In this document: positions 28,542-35,563 of the stretch, piece after piece | Layout: the number at the start of each line of letters is the position of its first letter | Position numbering within the stretch: the first letter of the stretch is position 1 | Source: Byssovorax sp. | Lineage (GTDB): Bacteria; Myxococcota_A; Polyangia; Polyangiales; Polyangiaceae | DNA length: 45,394 nt | Direction: 5' to 3' | NCBI GenBank assembly: GCA_025362495.1 | Contig: JANYGI010000024.1 | Span: forward strand, 1 to 45,394 | The notes under the pieces: generated by a model | What the model was told of the DNA's origin: nothing | The model's database searches: none | What the model saw: only the letters and a program-made list of their open reading frames with translations | Program-made: the position numbers and the translations under genes

Positions 28542-29053
28542 ACGTCGCCGCCGCTCCTTCGTCCGCGCTGCTGAACGAGGCCATCGATCGCTATCACGAT
28601 GTCCTCACGGCCTGCGTGGACAGGGGCGGAGAAGACCACCTCGCGCTGCTCGATCGCATGGTCCAGCGCGGGGCGGTCTTCGCCGGTCGACCGATCTGCA
28701 CGTTCCTCCGGCCCCAGTTCCTGCTCCGCTCGCAGCAGGAGCTGATGAGCCGCGTCATCGCGCATTTCCGATCGGCGGTGGTGAAGGCGCGCGACGCCAT
28801 CATGGCAGAGCCGGCGCTGCTCGAGCTGATGGCGCTCACCGACGGCGAGCGGCGCCCGCTGGCGATCAACTCTGAATGCGAGCTGTTCTTCTCGCGCGGC
28901 CACATCGAGCACGATCCCTATCTGTTCCGCGGCGAGACGCGCGGCGTCCTCACCCGCCTCTCGGCGACCAGCGATTGCAGGCTCGGGAACCTGCACGCCG
29001 GAGCCGGCACCGTTCCGACTTTCATCCTCGAAGACACCCCGTCCGCCGGTTAA
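28538..29053 (+). CDS. Unrecognised small protein in the ligase operon, possibly truncated
   Basis: A 171-residue protein if it starts at TTG 28538, which overlaps the upstream stop (TTGA); TTG starts are uncommon and a later start cannot be excluded. Residues 10-110 are helical, with FAGRPICTFLRPQFLLRSQQ and ALLELMALTDGERRPLAIN. From memory this resembles the N-terminal part of longer (about 450-500 residues) proteins that accompany ATP-grasp and GCS2 ligases; if so, this copy lost its C-terminal domain. The last 50 residues are Gly/Thr-rich. No catalytic motif is seen. It is followed 25 bases later by the GCS2-type gene. Confidence 0.6.
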   Translation: MNVAAAPSSALLNEAIDRYHDVLTACVDRGGEDHLALLDRMVQRGAVFAGRPICTFLRPQFLLRSQQELMSRVIAHFRSAVVKARDAIMAEPALLELMALTDGERRPLAINSECELFFSRGHIEHDPYLFRGETRGVLTRLSATSDCRLGNLHAGAGTVPTFILEDTPSAG

Positions 29054-29078
29054 TGCCCGCAGGAAAGACGACGCCACG

Positions 29079-30206
29079 ATGACAACGCCCGCAGGTCTGC
29101 TCGACGGTCAGTTCACCCTCGGAGTCGAGGAAGAGTTCCAGATCGTGCACGCCGAGACGCGTGAGCTCCGCTCCTACGTGAGCCAGCTCCTCGAAGAGGG
29201 GAAGAAGCACGCCATCCTCCGCGAGCGCGTCCGGCCCGAGATGCACCAGTCCGTCGTCGAGACGGGCACCGGCATCTGCCGCGACATCAAGCAGGCTCGC
29301 GACGAGATCACCGAGCTGCGCCAGACGCTCGTGACCCTCGCCAAGAAGGACAACCTGCGCATCGTCGCCGCCGGGACGCACCCGTTCAGCGACTGGAAGA
29401 AGCAGGACATCACCGACGGCGAGCGCTACAAAGTCATCGTCGAAGATCTGCAAGACGTGGCGCGCGCCAACCTGATCTTCGGCCTCCACGTGCACGTCGG
29501 CATCAAGGATCGCGACGTGGCGATGGCCCTCGCCAACCAGGTTCGCTACTTCCTCCCGCACATCCTCGCGCTCTCCACCAGCTCGCCGTTCTGGCTCGGC
29601 CGCGACTCGGGCCTGAAGAGCATCCGCAGCGAGATCTTCAAGCGCTTCCCGCGCACCGGCATCCCCGGCCACTTCGACTCCTACGCTCAGTTCCAGGGCT
29701 ACGTCGATCTGCTCGTGAAGACGGGCTGCATGGACAACGCCAAGAAGATCTGGTGGGACGTGCGGGCGCATCCCTTCTTCGACACCGTCGAGGTCCGCGT
29801 CTGCGACATGACGACGCGGCTCGACGACACCGTGGCGATCACCGCGCTCATCCAGGCGCTGATGGGCAAGCTCTACCTGCTCTACCGGCGCAACCTCGGC
29901 TTCCGCGAGTACCGCCGCGAGCTGATCGAAGAGAACAAGTGGCGCGCCGTGCGCTACGGCCTCGACGGCTCGCTGATCGACTTCGGCAAGATGGAGCAGG
30001 TGCCGGTGCGCGCGCTCATCGGCGAGCTGCTCGACTTCTGCGAGGAGACGTCGGAGATCTTCGGCTCGCAGCACGAGCTCGAGCGGATCCGCACGATCCT
30101 CAAGGAGGGGACGAGCGCCGATCGCCAGCTCAAGGTCTTCGCGAAGACCCAGAGCTACGAGGCGGTGGTCGACGATCTCATCGAGCAGAGTTCCATCGGG
30201 CTTTAG
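29079..30206 (+). CDS. GCS2-type carboxylate-amine ligase (YbdK-like)
   Basis: A 375-residue enzyme of the glutamate-cysteine ligase 2 family. Motifs: FTLGVEEEFQIVHAETREL at the N-terminus (metal-binding Glu residues), HQSVVETGTGICRDI, AAGTHPFSDW, FGLHVHVGI (metal His residues) and VEVRVCDMTTRLDD (Arg and acidic residues). The fold is glutamine-synthetase-like and makes gamma-glutamyl or similar amide bonds with ATP; YbdK itself shows only weak glutamate-cysteine ligase activity. ATG 29079 gives TTPAGLLDGQ before the conserved start. Last gene of the operon; a strong terminator begins 16 bases after the stop. Confidence 0.92.
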   Translation: MTTPAGLLDGQFTLGVEEEFQIVHAETRELRSYVSQLLEEGKKHAILRERVRPEMHQSVVETGTGICRDIKQARDEITELRQTLVTLAKKDNLRIVAAGTHPFSDWKKQDITDGERYKVIVEDLQDVARANLIFGLHVHVGIKDRDVAMALANQVRYFLPHILALSTSSPFWLGRDSGLKSIRSEIFKRFPRTGIPGHFDSYAQFQGYVDLLVKTGCMDNAKKIWWDVRAHPFFDTVEVRVCDMTTRLDDTVAITALIQALMGKLYLLYRRNLGFREYRRELIEENKWRAVRYGLDGSLIDFGKMEQVPVRALIGELLDFCEETSEIFGSQHELERIRTILKEGTSADRQLKVFAKTQSYEAVVDDLIEQSSIGL

Positions 30207-30221
30207 CTCCTCGCATCGGTG

Positions 30222-30246
30222 AAGGGCGAGCCCTGCGCTCGCCCTT
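30222..30246 (+). terminator. Terminator of the ATP-grasp/GCS2 operon
   Basis: A perfect 10-bp stem (AAGGGCGAGC / GCTCGCCCTT) with a 5-base loop, 16 bases after the GCS2 stop. The 3' arm ends in CTTTCC in place of a long U run. Confidence 0.75.
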
Positions 30247-30260
30247 TCCGCGGATCAACA

Positions 30261-31109
30261 ATGACGAAGATTTTCGGTCGGCCGGGGTGCTCTGCTACCG
30301 TGGGCGCCGTGCCGCAGAAGAACAGTTGGGCTGCCAGGGGCTTGGCGATCGTCGGGGTGGTGATCTGCTCCAGCGTCGTCTGGGGCTGTACTTCCACGCA
30401 GTTCTACAACGAGGGGCCGGGGTCGCCGTCCGACCGCGCCAGCGGGGTAGTCCCCGATGGCTCGCTCGGGGTGTGCCGTATCCCCAACTCGAAGCGTCCT
30501 CCGATCGTGAACGAGAAGCTCTGGGAAGACTCGCGTCCCTGCAGCGCGCAGACGCCGGACCGCTTCATCCGCATTGGCTACGGCCCGGGGCTCGCGGGCG
30601 CCGTCACCGACGCCGACGCCGACAAGAACATGGAGCGGCTGCTCAACGTGCTGCGTGAAGGCCAGAAGGAGGACGTGGGCAACAACCAGGTCGTCTCCAC
30701 GCTGCGCAACCTCCACGACTACGGCCTGCGCGATCCCGAGCTGCGCGACCGCGTCTCGCGCGAGACGGCGCGCCCCAGCGTCTGCGATTACACCTATCTG
30801 CTCAACACCATGTCTCGCGAGCGCGGCAAGCTCGCGCAGGGCGATCGCTGCGCGGCGCAGGCTTTCGATGGCAAGCAGCGCACCGAGGTCTGCCTGTTCG
30901 ACACGGCCCGCGACGAGGTCGTGTGGCTGACGAGCAGCTGGTCCTGCGCGACCCACACCGGCGCGATCACCGAGCACACGTCGTGCTTCCAGCTCTGCGC
31001 CTACGACGACTACTGCGCGAAGCAGGTGTCGTGCTCGGCCCCCGACATCGACCTGCTGCTCTGCGCGATGGGCGTGTGTATTCCCGAGCCGCGCTCGGGG
31101 ATCCGCTGA
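30261..31109 (+). CDS. Hypothetical lipoprotein with Cys-rich C-terminus
   Basis: A 282-residue protein from ATG 30261 (GGA six bases upstream). GTG 30309 would give a shorter, more usual lipoprotein signal (MPQKNSWAARGL...VVWGC) and is a real alternative. After the lipobox Cys comes an N-terminal domain with CRIPNSKRPPIVNEKLWEDS, a helical middle (NVLREGQKEDVGNNQVVSTL) and a C-terminal region with many Cys (CATHTGAITEHTSCFQLC, then DYCAKQVSC) that probably form disulfides. No family recognised. It starts after the terminator of the ligase operon and is convergent with the Tudor-repeat lipoprotein gene. Confidence 0.75.
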   Translation: MTKIFGRPGCSATVGAVPQKNSWAARGLAIVGVVICSSVVWGCTSTQFYNEGPGSPSDRASGVVPDGSLGVCRIPNSKRPPIVNEKLWEDSRPCSAQTPDRFIRIGYGPGLAGAVTDADADKNMERLLNVLREGQKEDVGNNQVVSTLRNLHDYGLRDPELRDRVSRETARPSVCDYTYLLNTMSRERGKLAQGDRCAAQAFDGKQRTEVCLFDTARDEVVWLTSSWSCATHTGAITEHTSCFQLCAYDDYCAKQVSCSAPDIDLLLCAMGVCIPEPRSGIR

Positions 31110-31115
31110 GCGGCT

Positions 31116-31134
31116 ACCGCTGAATCACAGCGGT
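31116..31134 (+). terminator. Hairpin after the 30261-31109 gene
   Basis: ACCGCTG-AATCA-CAGCGGT, a 7-bp stem 6 bases past the stop, followed by TTTGC. Short U tract, so a weak terminator at best. Confidence 0.45.
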
Positions 31135-31162
31135 TTGCGCGCGGATCTGGAGGCTCTCGGTC

Positions 31163-31300
31163 GGTGTGTGGCGGGCCTCTGTGCCCGCCACATGGGGTCT
31201 CCAAAGCAAGGTCCACCCGATCGGGACCCGCTTCGGAGCGGAGGGGTTCGGTGCTGTGAGCGGTGGTCCATGTGGCGGGCGCGGAGGCCCGCCCCACACG
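31163..31300. repeat. Palindromic intergenic element with two inverted hairpin units
   Basis: Unit 1 has a 9-bp hairpin (GTGGCGGGC 31168-31176, GCCCGCCAC 31183-31191). Unit 2 (31271-31297) has GGCGGGC and GCCCGCC in a slightly longer hairpin. The reverse complement of unit 2 matches unit 1 over about 34 bases with few differences, so the two are an inverted pair about 80 bases apart. The whole sits between two convergent genes. It could be a small non-autonomous mobile element or a structured bidirectional 3' end. Confidence 0.75.
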
Positions 31301-31321
31301 GAAGCGGATGGCGCCTGGCTC

Positions 31322-32473
31322 TCAGCGCGGGTGGAGGCGCTTGACGGGAACTGCCTCGTCGGACTCGGCGCCCTGGCCGTCGAAGCGGATGCGGTAGAGG
31401 CCCTTGCCGTCTTCCTTGAGGGCCTTGCCGGGCACGTACACGCCGTGCCACTCGACCATCACCGGCTGGTTGGGGGCGTAGCGCGAGCCCTTCGCGAGGG
31501 CGCCGAGGCGCTGCACGCGATCGGGGGCGACCTCGTCCTCGTTGCCGCCTTCGTACTTGATCTTCCAGGAGCCCGCGTTGGCGCCGGCCGCGGTGATCGT
31601 CGCGGGGACCCACGAGTTGCGCTGGCTCACGAGCACGGCCTCGCCGACCGCGAGCGGCGCCGCGGCGGCCGGCGCTGCGACGACGGGAGCGGCCACGGGC
31701 TCGGGCTTCGGCTTGGCCTTCTTGCCCTTGTCTTTCTCGGGCTTCGCGGGCACCTCGACCACGGGCGGCGCGACGACGGGCGGCGGCGCGACCACGGCGA
31801 CCGGCGCCGCGACGACGACGGGCGGCGCCGTGTGGATCCGCTCGGTCGGGACCTCCTGATCGTACTGCGGGTTGAAGCCGTCGAAGCGCACCATCCAGCG
31901 GTTCTGCGCGGTCGCGGCCAGCACCTTCGCGGGGAGCGTCTGGCCGTTGGCCTCGACCATCACGGCCTCGCCGACGGTGTGCGCCGAGACGCCGAGGAAC
32001 GGCCGCTGGATGCGGTCCGACGTCACGTTCTCGACCGCCTCGGGGCCGTAGCCGTCGTAGTGCACGCGCCACGTCCCGGCGGACACTTGCTGCAGCACGT
32101 CGCCGAACATGACGTGGCCCTGCGTCGTCACGAGGACCTTGTCGCCGGGGTGGTACTCGGTCGGCGCCACGGCCGCGCCGGCCTTGATCCGATCCATGCC
32201 GACGGCCTCGTTCCACTGCGCGCCGAAGCCGTCGTAGGCGACGATGAAGCGGTCGCCGCCGAGGGGCTGAGCGATCGTCGCGGGGAGCCACTGGCCGTTC
32301 TTGTTCACCGTCACGTGAGTGCCCGGCGCGAGATCGTTCGGGCCGAAGGACGCCGTGCCGGAGGCGTCGGTGGGGGCCGGCGTGGTCGACGGCGTGCACG
32401 CCGCGCCGAAGGTAGCGGTGAGCACGAGAACCGCGCCCGAGGCAGCGCGCGCGAGAAGGTGGGGTCGGATCAT
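31322..32473 (-). CDS. Lipoprotein with five Tudor/SH3-like repeats
   Basis: A 383-residue lipoprotein (lipobox FGAAC, Cys26). It has five repeats of about 50 residues at roughly 47-96, 105-156, 163-214, 274-322 and 331-382. Each follows the pattern G-x-x-V-x-V-x-x-x-G-x-W-x-P-A-x-I ... W/R-x-V-x-Y/F-D-G-x-G ... E-x-V-x-x-x-R-I, for example NGQWLPATI with FIVAYDGFG, and HGVYVPGKAL with YRIRFDGQG. The pattern is like Tudor/agenet-type small barrels. A Pro/Ala/Lys-rich linker (about 215-270, with EKDKGKKAKPKPEP) separates the first three from the last two. The start at 32473 gives the signal peptide MIRPHLLARAASG. Ligand unknown. Confidence 0.85.
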   Translation of the reverse strand: MIRPHLLARAASGAVLVLTATFGAACTPSTTPAPTDASGTASFGPNDLAPGTHVTVNKNGQWLPATIAQPLGGDRFIVAYDGFGAQWNEAVGMDRIKAGAAVAPTEYHPGDKVLVTTQGHVMFGDVLQQVSAGTWRVHYDGYGPEAVENVTSDRIQRPFLGVSAHTVGEAVMVEANGQTLPAKVLAATAQNRWMVRFDGFNPQYDQEVPTERIHTAPPVVVAAPVAVVAPPPVVAPPVVEVPAKPEKDKGKKAKPKPEPVAAPVVAAPAAAAPLAVGEAVLVSQRNSWVPATITAAGANAGSWKIKYEGGNEDEVAPDRVQRLGALAKGSRYAPNQPVMVEWHGVYVPGKALKEDGKGLYRIRFDGQGAESDEAVPVKRLHPR

Positions 32474-32580
32474 GGCCGCGGATGATAGCGGCGCGCGCGG
32501 CGAGGTGGGGACCAAAAGCCACCTCCCGAGAGGCGGAGTCGTGATACCACCGTCCGGCCTCGAGCCCCCCTGGAAACCAG

Positions 32581-33900
32581 ATGGAAGCCCTGTCTCCGAT
32601 CCCGAACCCGCTCCCCAACGACGACGAGGATGTGAGCTGGGCCCTCTCCACCGCGGGGGCGCTCTGGGGTCGTGGAGAGCGCGCCGAGGCGCTGAAATGG
32701 CTGCGTCGCGCCGCCGAGCAGGCGTCGGACGTCAACGACGACGTGCGCGCCCTCGCGCTGTTCAAGGCCGCCGCCGACGTCGCGCAAGCGTCGGCCTCCA
32801 CGCCGCCTCCGCCGAGCACCTCGCTGCCGCCGCCGCCGCCGGCCTCGTCGGTCGCGCCCGCGGCGATGTCACCGTCGACCTTCCCGTCGCCGGCCACACC
32901 GCAGCCGAGCACGCCGCCCCCGCGCCGCCCGCCTCCGCCGTCGCTCCCGCCGCGCGCCGCGACGCCGGCCGTGCCCTCGTCGCGCCCGCAGACGACGGCG
33001 CCGCCCGCGCGCACCGTGCCGCCGCCGGTCCCCACGCCGACGCCGCCGCCCGCGCGACCGGTGCCCAGCAGCAGCGCGCCCTCGCCGGTCACGAAGCAAT
33101 CGCGGAGCCCGTCGCCCTCGCCCTCGCCCTCGCCCTCGCCGGAGCCGCAGATCTCGCCCGCCGCCCGCTCGATGCCCGCCAACGCTCTCGTCGCGGCGAG
33201 CGCCCCGGCGCGTCGCTCGGCGCCGCCCCCGCGCGCGTCCGCGCCGGCTCGCGGCGCCGCGCCGGCCACGACGGTGCCCACGCGTCCGGTCGCCTCGCGC
33301 CCCGCGGCGGTCACCTCGACGCCGCCGCCCGCCGCTGTCACGGAGCGCCCCCCGCCGCCCAGCCGCAGCGGCCGCGCCTTCGAGGAAGTGCTCGCCCTCC
33401 AGACCGCGAGCGGCGGCCTCGCGTTCGACGATCTCGACGAGAACACCCAGGTCTTGCAGGCCGTGCGGAGGAACCCCGCGCCGCGCGCGCCCGTCGTGCC
33501 CGAGATCGAGGAGAGCTTCCGCAGCGTGCTCGCCGACGTCGCCGACGAGGTCACCGATCCGGCGCTGAACACCCGCGCGCTCGACGACGTACCGCCTGAC
33601 GATCAGACCGGCCCCATCTCGGCGCCGGAGCGCACCGCCGTCACGCGGTGGACCGAGGCCGAGCGCGCCGCGCTGATGGCCGCGCCCGATCTCGGGATCC
33701 CCGAGCGGACGATCCGCCGCTTCGCACCGCTGCTCTCGCACCGCGTCGCGGTGGTCGCGTCGAGCACGCCCGGCGAGCTCCGGGTGGTGCTCCTCGACGC
33801 CGACGCGGCGCCGCCCCCGGGCGCGGCGGTCGTGCTGCTCGTGCCGCTCACCGCGGTCGACGGCGACGTCGTCACGCAGCTGATCGGATCCCTCGAATGA
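32581..33900 (+). CDS. Proline-rich linker protein with N-terminal helical repeat
   Basis: A 439-residue protein. Residues 15-70 form a TPR-like helical unit (SWALSTAGALWGRGERAEAL, then DDVRALALFKAAADVA). About 75-265 is a long Pro/Ser/Ala/Thr-rich disordered linker with an (SP)n run. About 265-439 is a folded part with FEEVLALQTASGGLAFDDLDEN and a C-terminal domain (RTIRRFAPLLSHRVAVVASS). No signal peptide or membrane helix. No known enzymatic motif; a scaffold or regulator is possible. It overlaps the region just before the GNAT gene, which starts 21 bases downstream, so the two may be co-expressed. Confidence 0.78.
   Translation: MEALSPIPNPLPNDDEDVSWALSTAGALWGRGERAEALKWLRRAAEQASDVNDDVRALALFKAAADVAQASASTPPPPSTSLPPPPPASSVAPAAMSPSTFPSPATPQPSTPPPRRPPPPSLPPRAATPAVPSSRPQTTAPPARTVPPPVPTPTPPPARPVPSSSAPSPVTKQSRSPSPSPSPSPSPEPQISPAARSMPANALVAASAPARRSAPPPRASAPARGAAPATTVPTRPVASRPAAVTSTPPPAAVTERPPPPSRSGRAFEEVLALQTASGGLAFDDLDENTQVLQAVRRNPAPRAPVVPEIEESFRSVLADVADEVTDPALNTRALDDVPPDDQTGPISAPERTAVTRWTEAERAALMAAPDLGIPERTIRRFAPLLSHRVAVVASSTPGELRVVLLDADAAPPPGAAVVLLVPLTAVDGDVVTQLIGSLE
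33112..33141. repeat. In-frame hexanucleotide microsatellite (TCGCCC)4-5
   Basis: Four exact tcgccc units and one tcgccg variant, encoding Ser-Pro pairs in the proline-rich linker protein. Copy changes would not shift frame. Confidence 0.92.
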
Positions 33901-33920
33901 CCCTTCAAGGAGCCACCACG

Positions 33921-34517
33921 ATGAGCGACAAAGACGATCGGACGCCTCCCAAGCGAGTGCGATTGACGGGCCTGCAAGAGGCCCAGCTCGGCGAGCTGCT
34001 GCAGGTCGAGGCGAAGTGCGCCGCGATGTACCACGCGGTCGGCTTCGACGCGGCCGAGGTCCCGGTGCGCACCGCGGCCGAGCTCGCCGGCCTCGTGCGC
34101 CATCACAGCGTCCACGTGGCCGAGGCCGATCACGTGCCCGTGGCGCTGATGGCCTGGCGCGACGAGTCGCCCGGCGTCGCGTACCTCGCCGATCTCCAGG
34201 TCCACCCCGACTACCAGCGCTTCGGCATCGCGACGAAGCTCCTCGATCTGCTCGACACCGAGGCGCGCGCGCACGGCTTCGATCAGATCATCGTCCGCTG
34301 CTGGGAGAAGGCCACGTGGGCCGTAGCGTTCTATCGCCGCCGCGGCTTCGTCCCGCTCGGCGACGACGCCCCGGCGAAGCTCCTCGCGTGGAAGCGCGAT
34401 CGCTCCGAAGGCCGCCCGATCGTACGCCCGGGCGAGGTGTTGCTGTGGGCCGTCGTGCCGCCCGCGCCCCCCGTGGACGAAGACGACGAGACCGAAGAAG
34501 CTCCGCCCACCGAGTAG
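33921..34517 (+). CDS. GNAT-family N-acetyltransferase
   Basis: A 198-residue acetyltransferase. The GNAT core has ADLQVHPDYQRFGIATKLL (motif A; acetyl-CoA pyrophosphate loop Q/R-x-x-G-x-A), followed by DLLDTEARAHGFDQIIVRCW and FYRRRGFVPLGDD (motif B). The N-terminal part (LQEAQLGELLQVEAKCAAMY) fits the usual alpha1-alpha2 region. The acidic tail (DEDDETEEAPPTE) is unusual but disordered. ATG 33921 is chosen because AAGGAG lies 8 bases upstream; an earlier ATG at 33897 overlaps the previous stop. Substrate unknown. Confidence 0.88.
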   Translation: MSDKDDRTPPKRVRLTGLQEAQLGELLQVEAKCAAMYHAVGFDAAEVPVRTAAELAGLVRHHSVHVAEADHVPVALMAWRDESPGVAYLADLQVHPDYQRFGIATKLLDLLDTEARAHGFDQIIVRCWEKATWAVAFYRRRGFVPLGDDAPAKLLAWKRDRSEGRPIVRPGEVLLWAVVPPAPPVDEDDETEEAPPTE

Positions 34518-34540
34518 CGGCTCCCGGAAGAGAGTCGGAA

Positions 34541-34662
34541 TTTAACGCAGAGGCGCGAAGACGCAGAGACGCAACCGGAGGCGAGAGAAGAATTTCGGGC
34601 TCGGACCCATCTTCCTTCTTCGTCTTTTTGCGTCTCGGCGCCGCTGCGTCTTTGCGTTGAAA
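34541..34662. repeat. Long imperfect inverted repeat (AACGCAGA/GACGCA type)
   Basis: The left arm (34541-34574) and right arm (34629-34662) are near reverse complements; both contain copies of GACGCA / TGCGTC and end in TTTAACGC / GCGTTGAAA. The arms enclose about 54 bases. The pattern resembles dispersed palindromic repeats I recall from many bacterial genomes. It sits between the convergent GNAT and esterase genes. Confidence 0.75.
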
Positions 34663-34693
34663 TCTCCTTCTTTTCTCGCCGATCCGCGCCCTC

Positions 34694-35470
34694 TCAAGCC
34701 GCGCGCTTCGCTCGCTTGTTCTTGAGGGCGCCGGGCTCGAAGAGGAACTGCAGCGCGAGCGGGGCGCGCCTGCGCCAGTGCTTCTCGCTGTGCGTCCCGC
34801 GCTTGGCGGCCACGAAGCGCAGGGCGCCCTCGTCCCAGCCGCGGCCGCGCAGGTGATCGGCGAGGCGCTGCGCCGCCGCGAGCATCCGCCCGCCGCCCTC
34901 GAGGCCGCCCGCGTCGAGGTAGATCCGCGACGTCCACGGCTTCGCGGCGTCGCCGATGAAATCGAAAATCTTCCCCGAGCCGAACCACAGCGACGGGGAC
35001 ATCGCCAGCACGAGGCCGAAGAGCTCGGGGCGCTTGAAGTGCGCGTAGAGCGCGCCGAGGCCGCCCATCGACGAGCCGCCGACGCCCACCTGCGCGGGAT
35101 CGCTCGCGGCGCCGTGGTCGGCGCGGATCCTCGGCAGCAGCGTCGCGCCCATCCAGTCGAGCAGCGCGTCGGTGCGCCCGTCGCCCTTCGCCCACCCGCC
35201 GAGCTCGTCCACGCGCGCCGCGCCGCCGTGATCGATCCCCACGAGGATCGGCGCCACGCGCTTCTGCGCGACGAAGCGCTGCGCCGTGCGGTGCAAGTGC
35301 CACCCGCCGGCGTACGAGGGCTCGTCGTGAAAGACGTTCTGGCCGTCGAACATGTAGAGCACGGGGCGCGCGCCCGTCGCGGGGCCGGACGGGATGTAAA
35401 CGCGGACGTACCGCGCTCCGACGTGCGGCACCTCGAACGGGCCGAGCTTCTCGATGACGTGGTCAGTCAT
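34694..35470 (-). CDS. Esterase D/enterochelin-esterase-like alpha/beta hydrolase
   Basis: A 258-residue alpha/beta hydrolase. The nucleophile elbow is GVGGSSMGGLGALYA (Ser in G-x-S-x-G), preceded by RPVLYMFDGQNVFHDEPS, which is typical of the esterase D (Fes/XynZ-like) family. The His is probably in AAKRGTHSEKHW. No signal peptide, so cytoplasmic. The start at ATG 35470 gives TDHVIEKLGPFEVPHVGARY; the same frame stays open far upstream on the minus strand but that part lies antisense to the ATP-grasp gene. Substrate (ester or phosphate ester) is not determinable. Divergent from the ATP-grasp gene, 93 bases apart. Confidence 0.88.
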   Translation of the reverse strand: MTDHVIEKLGPFEVPHVGARYVRVYIPSGPATGARPVLYMFDGQNVFHDEPSYAGGWHLHRTAQRFVAQKRVAPILVGIDHGGAARVDELGGWAKGDGRTDALLDWMGATLLPRIRADHGAASDPAQVGVGGSSMGGLGALYAHFKRPELFGLVLAMSPSLWFGSGKIFDFIGDAAKPWTSRIYLDAGGLEGGGRMLAAAQRLADHLRGRGWDEGALRFVAAKRGTHSEKHWRRRAPLALQFLFEPGALKNKRAKRAA

Positions 35471-35563
35471 GGGCGGTCCCGCCTTGTAGCCGTCGGAGAA
35501 GCGATGACAAGCCTTCGAGAATGATGCGACGGCCCCCGGCTTTGAGATAGGCTCCGGCCCGCT

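Noticed and set aside
31125-33572. Minus-strand open frame of about 815 codons
   Set aside because: It covers the Tudor-repeat lipoprotein in another frame and the antisense of the proline-rich gene; Gly/Arg-rich shadow.
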